A DNA stretch of 64,000 bases from Phalacrocorax aristotelis (lineage: Eukaryota > Chordata > Aves > Suliformes > Phalacrocoracidae): contig NC_134283.1 in NCBI RefSeq assembly GCF_949628215.1, positions 25,832,975 through 25,896,974 of the forward strand, read 5' to 3'. The notes under the pieces are model-generated. The model had not been told where the DNA came from. It did no database searches and saw only the letters and a program-made list of their open reading frames with translations. The position numbers were made by a program, and so were the translations under genes. This document shows positions 12,501-27,500 of this stretch, piece after piece. Positions within the stretch are counted from its first letter, which is position 1. The number at the start of each line of letters is the position of its first letter.

Positions 12501-15500
12501 AACCAACCAACCCCAAATCGTCACCAAATCAGTTCAGTCTAATTTACAAATAAGAGCAGCAGGTAAGACACAATGGCTGTAAATTGGTGTAATCTGGCTC
12601 CAGGATGTGAGATCACACTATCACACATTTGAAGATGTGTCCTTTGCTTATTTTTCTTTAGGAACTATGTGTGGTATACCTATTTATTATAAATAGCACA
12701 TAGCTCTCGGGTTTTCTGCTTGGCAGAAACAATCTAGAATTCCAGATTTAAGTCAGAGAAAGCTATTTGTGAAAAAGCAAAAAGGAGTAAGCCAATAACA
12801 AAGATAAAGCCTTCACACTGAAAAAAGACCTTTCTGTACATGCATGTGCAATTCATTACTAGTTCTGCTATGGCTATCATGGCTGACAAAGTTTTATCTT
12901 CTTAAAGCTAAGACATCCCAGTTTTGAATCCAGGGTAATCAGGTAGTGATTAGAGAGAGCAGGAAGGTAGTGGGGAGTTCCCAGGACTGAGAGGAGTCAT
13001 CCTAAACCCACCTCCTGTGTGCAAGAATGCACCTACTAACAGCCTCACCGATTTTAGTCCTTTCACATCACCTTTGTTTCTGCAGAGCAAAAAAATACTA
13101 TATATGATTTGAAAAGATTTTGAATTTTTTTATCAGATATAGTCATAGGTTCCTAAAAGGAAAGATTCATAATTGCTGAATGTACTTGGTCACGCTGTGT
13201 TTAATGTAGTCTGGATATAGAGGACAAGTTCCACACTGTATTTAAATGCAGGGCTCCTTGGCTTCAGAAAATAAATTATATTTAGATATTATCTACCAGC
13301 ATTTATAAATTATCTACCAGGATAATTGCTCTTCTTTGCAACAGTACTAAGTTATTGGTGTAATAAAATAGCTCAGTGTAAAATAAATATCTCAATTCAA
13401 TGTACAATCATAAATAACTCTTAATCAATGTATATAAACTGGACCTAAATTTCCATCTCTCTAAATCAATTTTTTCCCTTTAGATTTAAATAATGTGTCA
13501 TTTTTCTCTACAATACATTCTAACTTCTTTATGTTCACCTGAGTCATTTTTTTCCTTTATTGTCAGTTAAATTGAGATCTTAGTGCTCTGCAGATCCTCC
13601 CAAGTCTCCAAGTGAACATTATGATAACTGCCAAAAGCTCTTTCTGAGGTTTTAGTAGCAGCAATAATATCAGCAGCAAATAAAAAATAATCCAGGAAAT
13701 TCTTGTCAATGATCAGTTCTCCCTTGAAGATTTTGGAAAAAAGGTGAAATAGTGTTTGGGACAGTGCCTTCCTGTCTAATATATCACTTTAACTTGCTAT
13801 CTTAACTTCTCTTGTCAAGTTTAAAAGTTGTTAGGCTAGTCAGATAGATTCAGCTGAATTCAGTTTAGTTTAATTTAGCTTTATCTTGTCTTTCATACAA
13901 TGAATGTCAAAGTGCTTTAAGTTGAACATAAGAAGTGGGAATGGAGTGTTGCAATAAATTGGATACAGTTACTCTCATACAAATAGGAAGATGGATGATT
14001 TTTGAAGATTGATTAGAGTCTGAAGAATGGGGGCAGTAACTGAGCACAGCAGGAAACAAAGAAAAGACAGAGATTTAAGAAAAATCTTTCCAAAATTCTA
14101 CATGCATTCTCTGCTTGGAAACACACAACTCCCAGCTATACTAAGGATTCATAATTTACCCTTCATATTGTTACTGAAAATACTGGATGAGAAAATTGCA
14201 TTGATGTGACCATCCACACACTTGTTCGATCTAATACTTATTTTTGGATTTTTTTTTTCAGTACAGTTCAGAAGAAAATGCAAGAGGAACAAGGCTGAGT
14301 ATTTCCTTCAAAATCCTGTCTTTTGTAGCACTAACTTCCATAATTCACTGTCACATTGGTATCCTACTAATGGAACAAAATTGTGAAATTCTATTCTTGG
14401 AATTTTTGTCAAGAATAAAACTCAGTAAGGAAAAAAGGAAGAGGAAACATGAACAATTCAACAGATATAGAAGCAAAACTATAATTTTAGTGCTCAAAGG
14501 TAAATACTATAAACATAAGAAAATAAAAACATCTACTGGAAAAAGGTCTGTGGAAGTAAATAAACACACTTGGAAATTGACAGAATCATGAATGGAAAAA
14601 AATAAAAAGAGATGGCATTCTGAAATTGTATGTACAAAGATTAGTCTCAGTATTCTGAGAAAGATCAGAAAAGCAGAGAGGAGGGATTTTGAATTTCTGT
14701 AATGGATATTGCAATCAGTAAAGATGGTTTTGCAAAGGATATGAATGTGCACTGCTACATGACAGTGTGAAATATAATTAATTCTCCTTGTGCAATTCAT
14801 ATTTGAGAAACTACTTCAGTGCCTTGTTATATATGCTTAAAACCTTCAAATCTTTTTAGCACCAGAAGTTAATAATACTTCCTTTCTTATAGTTCAGTAT
14901 CCAGGAATATGCCAAAGCTGAGTAAGAGCCCCAGGATTTGGCTATTTATTTTTCAAAAAGTGGCTGTTTGGAAAGACAATTCTGAATCAAAGTCCCAGCT
15001 CTATGCTTCTTTAAGACTTCTCTGTTGTATGAGTTCAATTATTAACTTGAATTTTACCACTGGACTTACTTGTAATTTTTTCTAAATCCTGGATTTAGTT
15101 TTGCATATTAGTTGAAACCCTGACCAGACTTTTTCTTTGTTTCACCTTAAAAATAGGAAGAAATACAAGATCCAGTAGGAATAGGTAACACAGAAGAATA
15201 TCTGGCTTGCACATGGAATGAGCATGTTAATACTTTAAGGACACTGTGGTCTCCCTTTTCTAAATTCTTTACCAGATGTAGCTCCACTGTTGCCTGAATT
15301 TACCAGTTACTTACATTAACTTTGAAATGTGAGTTTCTGCTAAACAGAAGTAAACCTCAAATCTCAGCCAATGAAAATTCATGATCTCTCAGTCATCACT
15401 GAATACCTCAAAACCAGATTATGTGCTTTTTTTCTGAGATGGAAGGGTGTTATCCATACCAGGTGAAAGAAATGGAAGTGTATGAAGAAAGCATTTTATG

Positions 15501-18500
15501 ATCTGAAGACTTACCGCAACAGTTAATCCTGGCAATGGCATTTATTGCTCGATCTATTCTCATTGGTTTATTTAATGAAATGCATCTGAACTAAATGTGT
15601 TTGCAATAGCTCTATAACTTTTTCCCATTTTAAAATATGAGTACTAAATACAGTAACCTTAAGTGCTTGTTCTAGAAGATCTTGTATCTTCATTATTGTG
15701 AGGGACACTAAGTGACATAAGTATGAAATATAATGCAGACAGTTGACAGTTGACAGTTAACGTAAAGGATGAAATGTGGGCAAACATTCTAGAAAATATA
15801 ATAAATGGAAATGAAAGCTAACTAATGGGTCCATCAAACCTTATAATGAACTAAATAGAAGATCACTTGGTAGAAAATTGCCAGTAAAAATACTGATACA
15901 AAATTTCAATGCCAAATGGCTAAGTCTAAAGTTAAGCTTATCATTTAAACTTCAGTAATAATCTTTCTGAGAAATTATGCACTAAAGCAGTTGCTGTTGC
16001 CACAAGGTGTCTGTATTATTTCTTGGATCCTCAAGATAAAAGCTTCATCCATAGATTCTTGTTTGAACATTTCTTGAATGAATATATTTTGAAGTGGATT
16101 AATTTGTAACAAAGAAAACATGTAGAATTAACAAGCTAATACCATTTAAAGAACATGAGTTAGCACTACTTGAAAGCAAAGCCACCCCTCATATACACAG
16201 AAGGGCATTTTTACATTCTAGATTCCATTTTGGGTGTAATGGAATCAAGTGAATATCAGGAAGTGAAAGAAGGAAAGTTGTGATTCTAACTGCTCCTTGG
16301 ATTTAGAAATGACGTTATTTTAAAATTAAGCTGTAACTTTCTATAAAAGAACAACTGAGCCAAAACACATAGTGGAACAAAGGTTTTGCTAGGGAAGTGT
16401 GTCAAAATCCTCTCGAACAGCCAGGTGGTTCCAACTGTCAAAAGAAAAGGGACTGGGAAATTATTTTGCTTGAAGTGAGATGTAAGTGAACATGGTGACT
16501 AAAAAAAGATCTTGTATAATTGTCTTCTAACCTTGAAATAAATGTGGCTCAAAAAAATTATGAGAAACATTATATAAAGGGTTTCCCTTCATCTTCCTTC
16601 CTGTTTTCATGGACCAGTAAAATCTTATTTTTCTTTTTCAATACCTCTTAAACACCTCCACAATCTTTCTTCTACTTTCAGTAATTCCTATTACCCATAC
16701 TTCTTGCACATTTCACACATGTAGACTCCTTCTCCAGCCTTTACACACATACCTACCTCTCTCTCTTATCCCATCATTTGGTACTATTGAATATTCTTAG
16801 TATTTGTCCCAGCAGCAAACTCAACAAACGCTTGACTGTAGAAAATCATACACTACAGGGCAGGGCAGGACATCCTTTCTTTTCCTGGAGAAAAGAACAG
16901 AACACAAAGGAAAAAATGAGAAAATTGGTCCTGTACTATTTAGGTTAACCTTTTTAGACTGTCAAGCCATGAATTCTAGCATCATCGTTTGTCCTGTGTT
17001 ATTACAAATTCAATGTAATTTCTGCTATTATTTTGGTAAAACAACCTCAAATGCATTTTCATTATATAGTTGTGTCTCTTCAACGAGACAAGCCGGGAAG
17101 TTACAAAAAAAACCCAAACCTTGCTAAAAAAAAGATGACTAAAGTTAGTGAACTTAAATAGTATTTGAAAGGAATTTTGATTGTATTCACATTAATGAGT
17201 AATTTGGAAGCATAGTAACAGACCAATAGAACCTCGGCAGTTGGTGCCGAGGCCTCAACTTTTACACTACACATGGTCTGAGAGTTTTATTTTAGATAAG
17301 ATTCAGTCTGGCCCTGAGTACCACATGTATCTACCATTATGTGGTTCAAAATGCTCTAAATACACATTATTGTTCTGAAATAAAGGCTGATTTAAACACA
17401 TCTTGCAAGTATAATCACCACCACTTCCCCCCGTCCCCCCCCAAAAAAGCTAGGGGTGGAAAGGGGTGTTTTCCCTTTCCTCCCATTGAAATATTTACAG
17501 AATGGACACCGAGTACATACCTGCAGAAATGTTTGTCTCATGACCTCCACTATGGTCCTCTTAACCCAGGCAGCAATATCACGGCAGAAAGTGTGTGTAA
17601 TGCCTAAAGAAACATTTGCAGAAACTTTTCATGGCCATAATTTGTTGCAGGCTATTTGTTGTAGACACACAGTATTCATGAAGTCAATGTGAACAGATAC
17701 ATCTGTAAAAACTGACAGGCTGTTCATAGGTAGTCCAAGAGCAGAAGATTGTTGCTAGTTGTTTACCGTAGTTGGTTTTTAGAAACAGTCTGACAATGTT
17801 AGTGTGCCTAGGCCAAAAGGAGCTAAAACTGGCAAAAGAGTTTTTTTCAGAACTGTACTATTCTCCACAGGTGTCATAGATACCCTGTATGCTGCAGATC
17901 TCAGTAAAGGATTTGTACATACCTATGAAAGAGCAATGCTCTTCAGCCACCTGGCTTTACATAAAATTAGACGGGAAAAAGTAAACAAAAAGTATTTGCA
18001 TATTATGAAAATGCCATAATAGTTTGCTTTCCAGAAGATTCTAAAGGCAAATTTTGGACAAGTCTTTACAGAAATCATGAAGAGTTGTTAGCTGCCCAGA
18101 GATTTGGATTTGAAAGCTGCTAAGTCTGGTTACTGTTATAAAATATATGCAGAAATGGTGACATTTCAACTTTTCTTCTGTTATTTGTTCGCACCTCTAC
18201 AGCTTGAAGGGAGTGCTCATGAAGTGAGAATGAAGACATTAATGTGAAAATTGAGCCATTTTCTCCCAATATAGTTTTAAAAATATATTAAAAGAGCTAT
18301 CACCCGCTCCATCTTCACCTTATATCAATCATGTTAGCCTACTGACTTCAGTACAAATTCCCCTGTTTACAAGAGTTGTCTCACTGTACCTCAAGAGGAT
18401 TCAAACATACCAGAAAGATCAGAAATCATAGCTGTAAACGCTCATACAATTTCTTTTTCCTCATCTAAGACAATAAAGTGAAGACTCTGGTAACTGACTG

Positions 18501-21500
18501 TACTGAAACCTGATTCCATTAGAAACAACAATTTCATATTTTCTACAAGAAAACTTATAACATTTGTTATTGCATTAAAAAAAATAAGCTTCTTAGCATT
18601 TTTTCTTTCTGGCTTCAGTGACAACTTCTATTTTTAAGCCCTGAAATCTCTGAATGCATTAATAAGATCTTTTTTTCCTCAGATGTAATGAAAGAATATA
18701 AATGTCATAGATTATGTATGAATTATTATAGCTTTATTATTCCACCATAGCTTCAACAAACTTTTTAATGTGTAAAGATGTTATCAGCAGTCTCCTTCCA
18801 GTATCTCATAATTTAAAAACAGAATTGCCTTCATGGGCTGGATGAAAGCTAGTGTTTCCAGTTAGGGAGGAGGCAGTCATCGAAAAGTGGGCTGGTGGAA
18901 TTTGCGCTTTTCTGAAATAATGGCATTCAGCAAATAATGTTACTGTTTAAATCCAATATGAAATAAAGGAAGCAGATGGATGGATAATTCTGGTCAACGT
19001 GCGTACAGAAGCTGTATGGCATTTTGGCAAATGTGCAGTTTGATATACTTTGAACCATTCTGGCTGCTGGTACAGGCTGAGCAAATCATAAAACCAAGGC
19101 TCATCTCCAGTAATGAACCATATCCATGGCCACAAACATCCTCATCAGTAGTCAACTACATCTCTAACTCAGGAAAATCATTGAAACACAACTAAGGCAT
19201 TTGCTGAAAAGCAAAACTAGACTTACTACTGAAGAAATAGTGTGGAATTAAAAAAAAAATAAAATAAAATGGCTAATGTAATGAATATGCAGAATTAATA
19301 TTATTTCCTGCTCTTCTGTCCCCCAAAGAGAACCTTCTGGTTAATGTCTGTAACTGCAAAACACTTCTGCAAATGTTGTAGCCCAGAATTACAATATTTC
19401 AATTTACTGCCACTTACTGGACAAGGCTGTATCTGAATTTCCAGTTTCAAGAAGTATCAGTTTCAGCTGGTTAAAACATTTTCAGGACTCAGAACCTTTT
19501 GGAAGGAGACCTTCTGCCTGGATGTTGTTTTCACTTACCAAAATCTTGATGACAACACACAAGTATTTGTAAATAGCTGCTCTCTTCTAGAGGTCTCATT
19601 TATATTCAAAGTTAGCTGACCCCATAGGGACATGATGAAATTCATCAACTTGAAAATTACTTCTAAGTACAGATTTTAACACTGCAACAGGACTATTGTC
19701 TGCCTCTTCCCAACTTTAAATGTAATACATCCCTTCAGAATGACTAGACAATCATCTCCTGAGCAAAACTGAATTTACTGTTGTTTCTACAGTACTGATA
19801 TGAAACTTCAAGATTTTTTTCTGCAGCACTTAATTCTGATTTAAATCAGTGCTGCCATAATTCTGTCTTGCTCTAGCTCTGCATTCCTGCTTCTTCCTAG
19901 ATGCCAGCAATCATGATTAATGACTTGCAAGGTGAAGAAATTCAGAAGCTAAATGTGTGGTGGGGAATATTTCTCAGCAATTTTAACTTTCATCTGATAA
20001 AATGCACAGACAACACAAAGGAAAGGACTGCTTACCCAGAGGCAAGGATATATGGTGGAACTTCAGTAACACTTATGGTCCTGCAGAACTGCACACTTAG
20101 TGTGCAGCTTTGCTCTTTGTAAGCTGAAAACCACATGTAGACAATCAGCTAAAGAATCAGGTACAAAGCAGTGTATGTAGCTCCTTATGACTGCTAGACA
20201 TCAAGCAATTTGGGATGATAGAGGGTTTAGGGTGAATTTACAGATTTAGATTTCACAGATCTCAGCAGCCCTGTGATGTACCAGCAACATATGTGATACT
20301 TCTAAAAACACCTCAGAAGGCTACTAGACATGGTGTCAGAAGTGTTCATTTGTCTCAGATTAAGTTTGAGAGGCAATATGGCAGAATAATGCAGGAAAAA
20401 GTTGAGAATGTGATGGAATGGATTCCTGCTCTAGAAAGTGGTTTTGACTCTGTAATTAACTACAGACCTCTAAATCAGCTCACTACAGCAGAGAGCCACA
20501 TGGTCCAGTTTTTTGCTATTGCTGCTTTCTGGTATGATGCTTCAGTTGTTACAACAAAACTTAGGGAACTGCCAAGCTGGGCAGGGCACAACCTATCTCA
20601 ATATCCTCCTAAACACTGGCAGTGGAGAGGGAGGGGAAAAAAAAAAACAACGTAAAATATTAAATGCCACACAGCAGGAGCTTGACATAGCCAGACCTAT
20701 CTCAAGGTGGATCAGCCCACCATTTCGTTGAAATAAATATGCCCTCTACCCTGAATTCCAGTCCCCGAAGGCAGGTTTTATTAGAACACAATAAACCAGA
20801 ATAAAATAATTCTTGAAATAATGACACCTTGTGGTCAGCTGTGTGCGACTGACTTTGGGAGAGGCAATCCGCCCTGTTCCCTGTGTCCTGATAGGGCAGT
20901 TCCTTTCCTCTACTATTAGTGACTTTGAGGGTGAATGAACCCCACAAAACTGCTGGTCCTTGGCAATGCCCATCCCTTGCCTTGAGGCCTTGGTTGTGTA
21001 TTCACCCCTTACCTCCTGGCAGAAACCCTGCGGTGACCTCCCTTGCAGCTTCCTTTCCCAGTTTGTTTTTTAAAATGCCTAGAAAGCAGAGCAAGTTCCG
21101 TTCTCTAAAGTAAAATGCCACCCCCACCTTCCTTACTAGAACCACAGTATGACAGCCAGGGTATCCTGCACAGCATCATCTCCTCATCTCCTCTCCTCTC
21201 TCCTACCCAGCTGAGTGCTTTGTGCATGTGCTGCACTTGTTGACTCTCTATCACAAACAGTGTATGCCAAAGGTCTATTACCAATGGCAGTGGTGACCCC
21301 TAAAAAAAATTACCAGAAATTTGGGGTGGGAAGGAGGAGTTGTTGCTGGGTTTTTTTTCCTTTTCTTTTTTTTTTTTAATAAATTAATCATCTGGAAGGA
21401 AATCAAACTGAGTAAATGATGTGCTAATGATATAAATACAATTCAATTAAATAACAAAAGCAAAAAAGAAAACATAAATTACTTTAAAGCAAATCTGTCA

Positions 21501-24500
21501 GTCTTTCACTGCAGGGTGCCACTTGAATCTGTGGCATTTTACCACCATATTTGATTCTGTATTTATGTTTACATTTATTGTTCCCAGGAGACAGCGGCTT
21601 CCCTGTTCTCAGCAAAACAGTAACTAAATCAATATTCTTGTAACATACCAAATGCAAATGATGCTAATCTTTAAGGCGAAGGGAAAAATTTGAAGAAGAG
21701 GAGTTAAAATTAATTCTGCCCTTCTGCTCGAGTTTTGTCCTCCAGCCAAGCAACTATTTTTTAATACGTAGTTAAGGGCTTCCTACTGCTGCTTATGCCT
21801 AGACCACCTGTTCCCATAACACACTCAAATCAGCAGGTTTTGGCACTGCAGTAGATAGTTCATAAAAATACTAGTTCAACATCAGGCATTTAGGGTGAGC
21901 AGTCTAAATCATGTGACCTGAGTGCTATTTAATTTCCATGAAAAAAATAAATGGTTATAACTAGGACAGAAGAAGGAAAAATACTGTATAAATTTGATTG
22001 TAGGTCAAGTTGGTGGAAGTGAAGAAGACACTTGGAAGAAATGCCTAAAGTGTATTTGTAGTATGAATGTTGCGGGGGCGCGAGGGGACAGTGAGGAGAA
22101 GGCATGTAGATCATAATTTGTGGATTTAAAGGAGTGTGAGTGAATTAGAATAAAGAGAAGTAAGAGGCAACTTGCCTATTGATAAGAATAGGAAAAGCAG
22201 GTGATAAATCATCTCATACAAAGAAGCAAATGAGTGGTGTGTGAAAAAAGAGAGTCAAGGGGGAAGGAAAAGGTAGAGTGATGGACGGCTACCAGATTGA
22301 ATAGGCAGTTTAGTTAGATATATAATACTGGAGTGCCAGTTTTAAAAGCTATCTGAATTATAAATTTCACACCAACCTTCACTTCTGGCTTCTGACAAAA
22401 CTATGTTATCCATAGGTATATATTCATATCTAGAAGAAAATATCCTGAAAGACAGTTACGAGTCTTTATATTTAGCTTATATGAAACTTTTCTAGCTGCA
22501 GAGCTGGAGTGCTCTGGTCTATTTTCTTTAACTTCCTCTCATTGCTCCAGACATTAGACTCTCTCTAACAGCTCACATCTCAGGCAGCGAGGTAAGATAG
22601 CCATTCCAGTAGGTGAGGGGAAAGAGGAGCTCCTCCTCTTTCTGGAAGGAAAAGCTTTTCATTCACTCCAGCTACAGCAGCAGACTCAGACCTCTATCAC
22701 TTGACTTTTCACGGAGAAAATACTTTATTCCACATCTTGGCACTGTAGTGTTCTTTGATATTCAGTCCACAGGGGTATTATCCCACACATAACAGCATAC
22801 TATGAGTGAATCCAAACTTTTAAATAAACAATACTAGTTATCAAGCATTTCATCCTTTAAATCTGAAAATATTTTTTACGTACTTTCACAACTTGAAACT
22901 GAATGTATAACCTTATCAGGTCTGTGTATGCTGCGTATTTCCTGGTAATGTGAGAGGCTTGCTTAGACAGAGGCAGCTTTCTCTGAAAAGAACATAATAC
23001 TTGGCTAAGGGGTGTGTTAGTTCTGGAACTTGAAGAAGGGCTGAGAGATGGGTTAAGAAGGCAGTTCTTTGTATGAATTAGTCCAGCAAAGTAGAAACAA
23101 ATGAGTCATGGGAAAGAATAAGGCTTTTTATGAGCCATTTTGTACCTGGCAGGTCTGGTACAGATCCAGAGCCAATAAAACCCAGCCATCCCCTTGCTGA
23201 TTCACTCCGGTGTCTCTACTTGGAGACCTACAATGATGGGCAAAAGGTAGGTCCATTACAGCGGGGTATGCACAGAGCTGGCTCAGGTCTGTGATGCTCA
23301 ACAGTTTCATAATATACTTAATGGTCTCTTCATACACTTTAAAAGCTTTTGTAGCTCAAATGTTTCATTATCCATGGTGACCTGCAATCCAGAAGATAAG
23401 TGACACTTAAAAAAAATTTTTTTAAAGACAGTTAACAAAAGATCTTTTTATCCTAGTCAAGGCAGAAATCTAAGTTTTCAGAGAAGATATAAAAGAACTA
23501 ACGCAACATGTACCTATATAAGCATTACAGTAGCATGCCTCCTGCTTCAGATACATGCCTGCCTTCATGATTCTGCTCATGTAAATCTATGACATTTTCT
23601 TTTTTAGGTTTCACCATGCATGTGAACTGAACATAAAGAGACATTGCTGAATATAAGAAAAATTATTGAAAGAAATTGAGATTTTCTTAGTCCCTAAAAC
23701 TCAGCTGAAGAACGAGTCTTCTGTTTCTTTGTCATTCAGGATTGAGCCCTTGTTAACAGTGCCTTTGCAGTGTGTTGCTGCTTATCAAATATCAGTACAT
23801 AGAAGCAGATAGAAATTATTCATCTTTTCTGTTAAGAAAATACACTAAATTGCACTGCTTATTAAGCTGTTGAACCTCTTCTTTTCTATATCCTTCTAGG
23901 AACAAGGATTAAGTAACTTAGTCTTCAGAGAGCTACATTTACAGTGCTATTGTTATTTCTCCATGAAAATAGAACAACTATAATACTGTCTTATTTGAGT
24001 GAGGCCCAGCTGACACATGGTCATTTTGTTTGCCCCACCATAGAGGAGTTAGAACTTCTTCCCCTGCATTTCCCTTGGTTCACATCCCTCCACTAATACT
24101 GAACACGTGCATATTTCCTACACTTTTTGACATCATCAAGCTGGTAAATGTCTCATCCCATTGGCTGGAGCAAACCAAGGTGCTGGCATGGCTTTCCTGA
24201 ATGGTAAATATCATCACTGAGTGTGTAACAAAGAGCTGAGAATGTTGCCTCTAGCATCTGCCCACATGCTGCAGGACTATCTGGCACATCCACAGTCTGC
24301 CTGCTAGCAGGAAAATAAAAAACAAACCAACAAAACAACAAACCCAACCCACAACACACACACAAAAACAAGCATTCAGCTGTAACTGAGGTTAACTCTT
24401 TCTTTAACAAAGACAGAAATATCACCATATCTGCTTCAAAAAGTAAGGTTAACAATGAGAAAATCACTTATGCTACCCACAGTCTGCCTCCTCCAAAGCT

Positions 24501-27500
24501 GCAAACATGATACAGTTGCAGGGGAAAAAATTCTGTCAAATTTCATGTGGTTACTGTTGCTTGGGAAACCACTTCCTTGGTAACTACCATGCATTCTCAG
24601 CACGTATCAATATCAATTTTTCTCTGGCTCTGAGACACGCAAACCTGCAGTATGGTGTCAAGAGAGAAAACGAAAAACAAAAAAACCAGTAACAACAAAA
24701 CCAACCTGAAGGAAAAAGGAGCGAATGAGCAAAAGATTTGTTGTTGCTGTAGTTTCAAATATGTCTAAATGAAAAATATCATAATTGAAAATATATCTGG
24801 AAGTTGTTTTTACATTGCTTTGAGGAGAAATTGTTGATATACATCAATAAGAGTGTCTTGAATCATAAGCATGAGATTGGAGATAGGTGCTTGTGTGGCT
24901 CTGGAGCACTGGCACTGAGCCTGGTACAGGAAGTTGGCTGTCACTGGTATTTTCTCTTCTCTGTTCCAGTGTGTCAGGGCATTTGTTGCTAAATCCTCAC
25001 TATGGTTTAGAATCTGTCTTCAGAAAATAACTCTTAGAAATAACTCATTAGTATTTTAAAAATATTTTCTAAAGAAAATAATTCTAAAAGAAGAGGTTAT
25101 AAGCCATAGAGTCCTTTCACAGACTGCTGCAGAAGCATAGCTCTGGGAAGCTGCGACACCAGGAGATACTGCAACTAAATCAGTGACAATTTCATCATTG
25201 CTAAAAACATATTGATCTTTCTTTTCAGAAGTATTTATCTGAGCTCTTTGCATAAAATGCAAAACTTCATTTATTCATCGTTTCATACCAAAACCCTTGC
25301 TTACCTGGACCTCCACCTCTGACAACAGGGCCAGGCAGGCAGCTCAGCACAGTTGTTGTTCAAGGACAACATAAAGGAAATATAATTTTTATATCAAACA
25401 AATGGAAGGAGTGCTCTAGTGATAGCATTAGCTTTTTTTTTTTTCAGTTTTGCTTTTTCTGAGCCTCCTAGCAGAATCATTAATGTGTCATTCCAGCAGC
25501 CCAAAATAACTAATAGGGAGAAAGAGAGAAAAGGAAGCACTGAGGATAAGTGCCACTTTAAGTGTCCTATGCACTATTCTTACCAAGCAAAGCAGAATCA
25601 ACAGCCTGCACAGTATATAAGCATGTGTGCAAAGGAGGTTTTTTTTTCACACAGATAGAAATTATTAGGATGGCAAAGAGGAGGCAGCAGGACCTCTCTC
25701 CCGCTCCCTTTTGTGTTAACTAGATTAGGACTGAGAGTGCCTCTAAGCAAGCATGGAAAAATGAATAAGGATACTACAGATATAATTTAAATCACCCCCA
25801 TTCTCACTATAATGAACTATTATCTTTATGTGTGTCTGTATAAATATATGGATGAGTCTCTGTACATAGACACTCACACTCCTGCCTTTTCAAGGACAGC
25901 GGTTAGTCCTTTTGTTACTTTTTTGCAGACAAAATAATTAACTGGCTGAAGTTATATTATTCTCAAAGGAGGAGCATCATCCAAACCCATTAATAGTGTC
26001 TTTTTAACACCTTTAATTCAAGCACGCCTTCCACCCACACTCCAAATGGTGGAGGATATATGTAAACCACATGTCTTCCAGGAATTCAGTAACCAATTGA
26101 GTCAATGGAAGCATTGGTGATAAACTGCAATAATATAGTCATTCCTTTCCTGGTGCCATTTCCTGGATTAAATACAGGGACAAATTAAGAAATCTGAAAA
26201 CGGAAGACTAGCCTTTAAAGCTTGTTCTCTGGGAATACAGCAGGTTGTATGATATCTACGGTATAATATGTGGCTAGGGGGAAGAGGGCAGGAGAATTAC
26301 TTCTATTCTGATTACTACAAAAGAGATGTTGGAGGGCTGCAATAGGTCCGTGTAACAGTAAGGGAAAAGATAGTATCTCTTTCTGTGATAGCTACCTGCA
26401 TCAGCACTAGTTTCTCATGAACTATAGTGTCTTAATTTAGAAAAATAAATGAGAATGTCCAGAGGAGTTGAGCTGATAGTATACTGTGCTACTATTCACA
26501 GGTAGGTGAAATACTTCTTCAGCATATGTTTATGCTACTTCAAGAATGAAAAATGACAGTGGGAAACGCCAAGTCTTCCACATTGCTGAGATATCGCTTA
26601 AAAAGTTTTGGCAATACTCCTTTGTCACCCTGTGAAGTTTAATTACTCTATCCAAAAGTACCAAGTAGCCATTAAGATCAACTGTATTCAAATACCAATG
26701 TCATGAAAGCTCTAGCCTTGAATGGGAAGTTGTAGGTCTGCTGGTGTATAATTATTGTTACCAAATTATTCTCTGAAGAAAAGCAGGACGTTACATATAT
26801 GTAAAAAACAAAACAAAACAAACCACCAAACAACCAACCAAAACAAAACCACAAAAGGAATGGGGATAACTGAGGTATTCTGATTTTTTAAAGAAGTTTG
26901 CGGGGGTGAAATTAAATATTCCAGAAATGCACATGTAACAGAGTCTTCATCCCTCTCCTGTCAGCAGTAGCTTAGTTTGAATTTAAATACTGCAGTCAGA
27001 TTCTTCCTTGGGTTGGGTGAAAGAAAAAATGCTTGAGTGCATCAAGTTTATTTGTAAAAGTTTATCACTGAGATTTCATCTATAAATTTGCATATTTTAG
27101 AACAATTATATATTCTTGAGAAATACGATAACATATGAATATATCAATTAATATATGGCATAGGCTTTCCCAAGCATTTAAAACTTACCTCTGGTCTAGA
27201 GTTTATTGAGTATTTCACCATTGAAGTACTGATAAAAAAAAATTAAGGCCAGTATTAAACAGACATGAAAATAAGCATCTGGTGTCATAGGATGTCAGAC
27301 TTGCACCATGCATGTGGCCTTTTTCAGTGAGCACTTTGTAAAACCAATAAAATCCAAGGAGACTTTAGTATTTCACATTATCAATTCCTAACTCACATAA
27401 TAAGATTCATGTGTTACTACAAAATCAGGGTTCTGGGTTTGCTGAGCCATTGTCCTACAGGGTCATTGTGTGAGAGCCACTATTACAGCCTACTTCTTGG

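Noticed and set aside
13870-13925. A CAAAGTGCTTTAA word resembling the old repeat at 51.0 kb
   Set aside because: Only the one short word matches. The other diagnostic blocks of the repeat are missing.
20293-20655. A 120-codon open frame on the plus strand
   Set aside because: It has no recognisable domain and ends in a low-complexity Arg/Lys tail. There is no splice or promoter context, and its length is not unusual over 64 kb.
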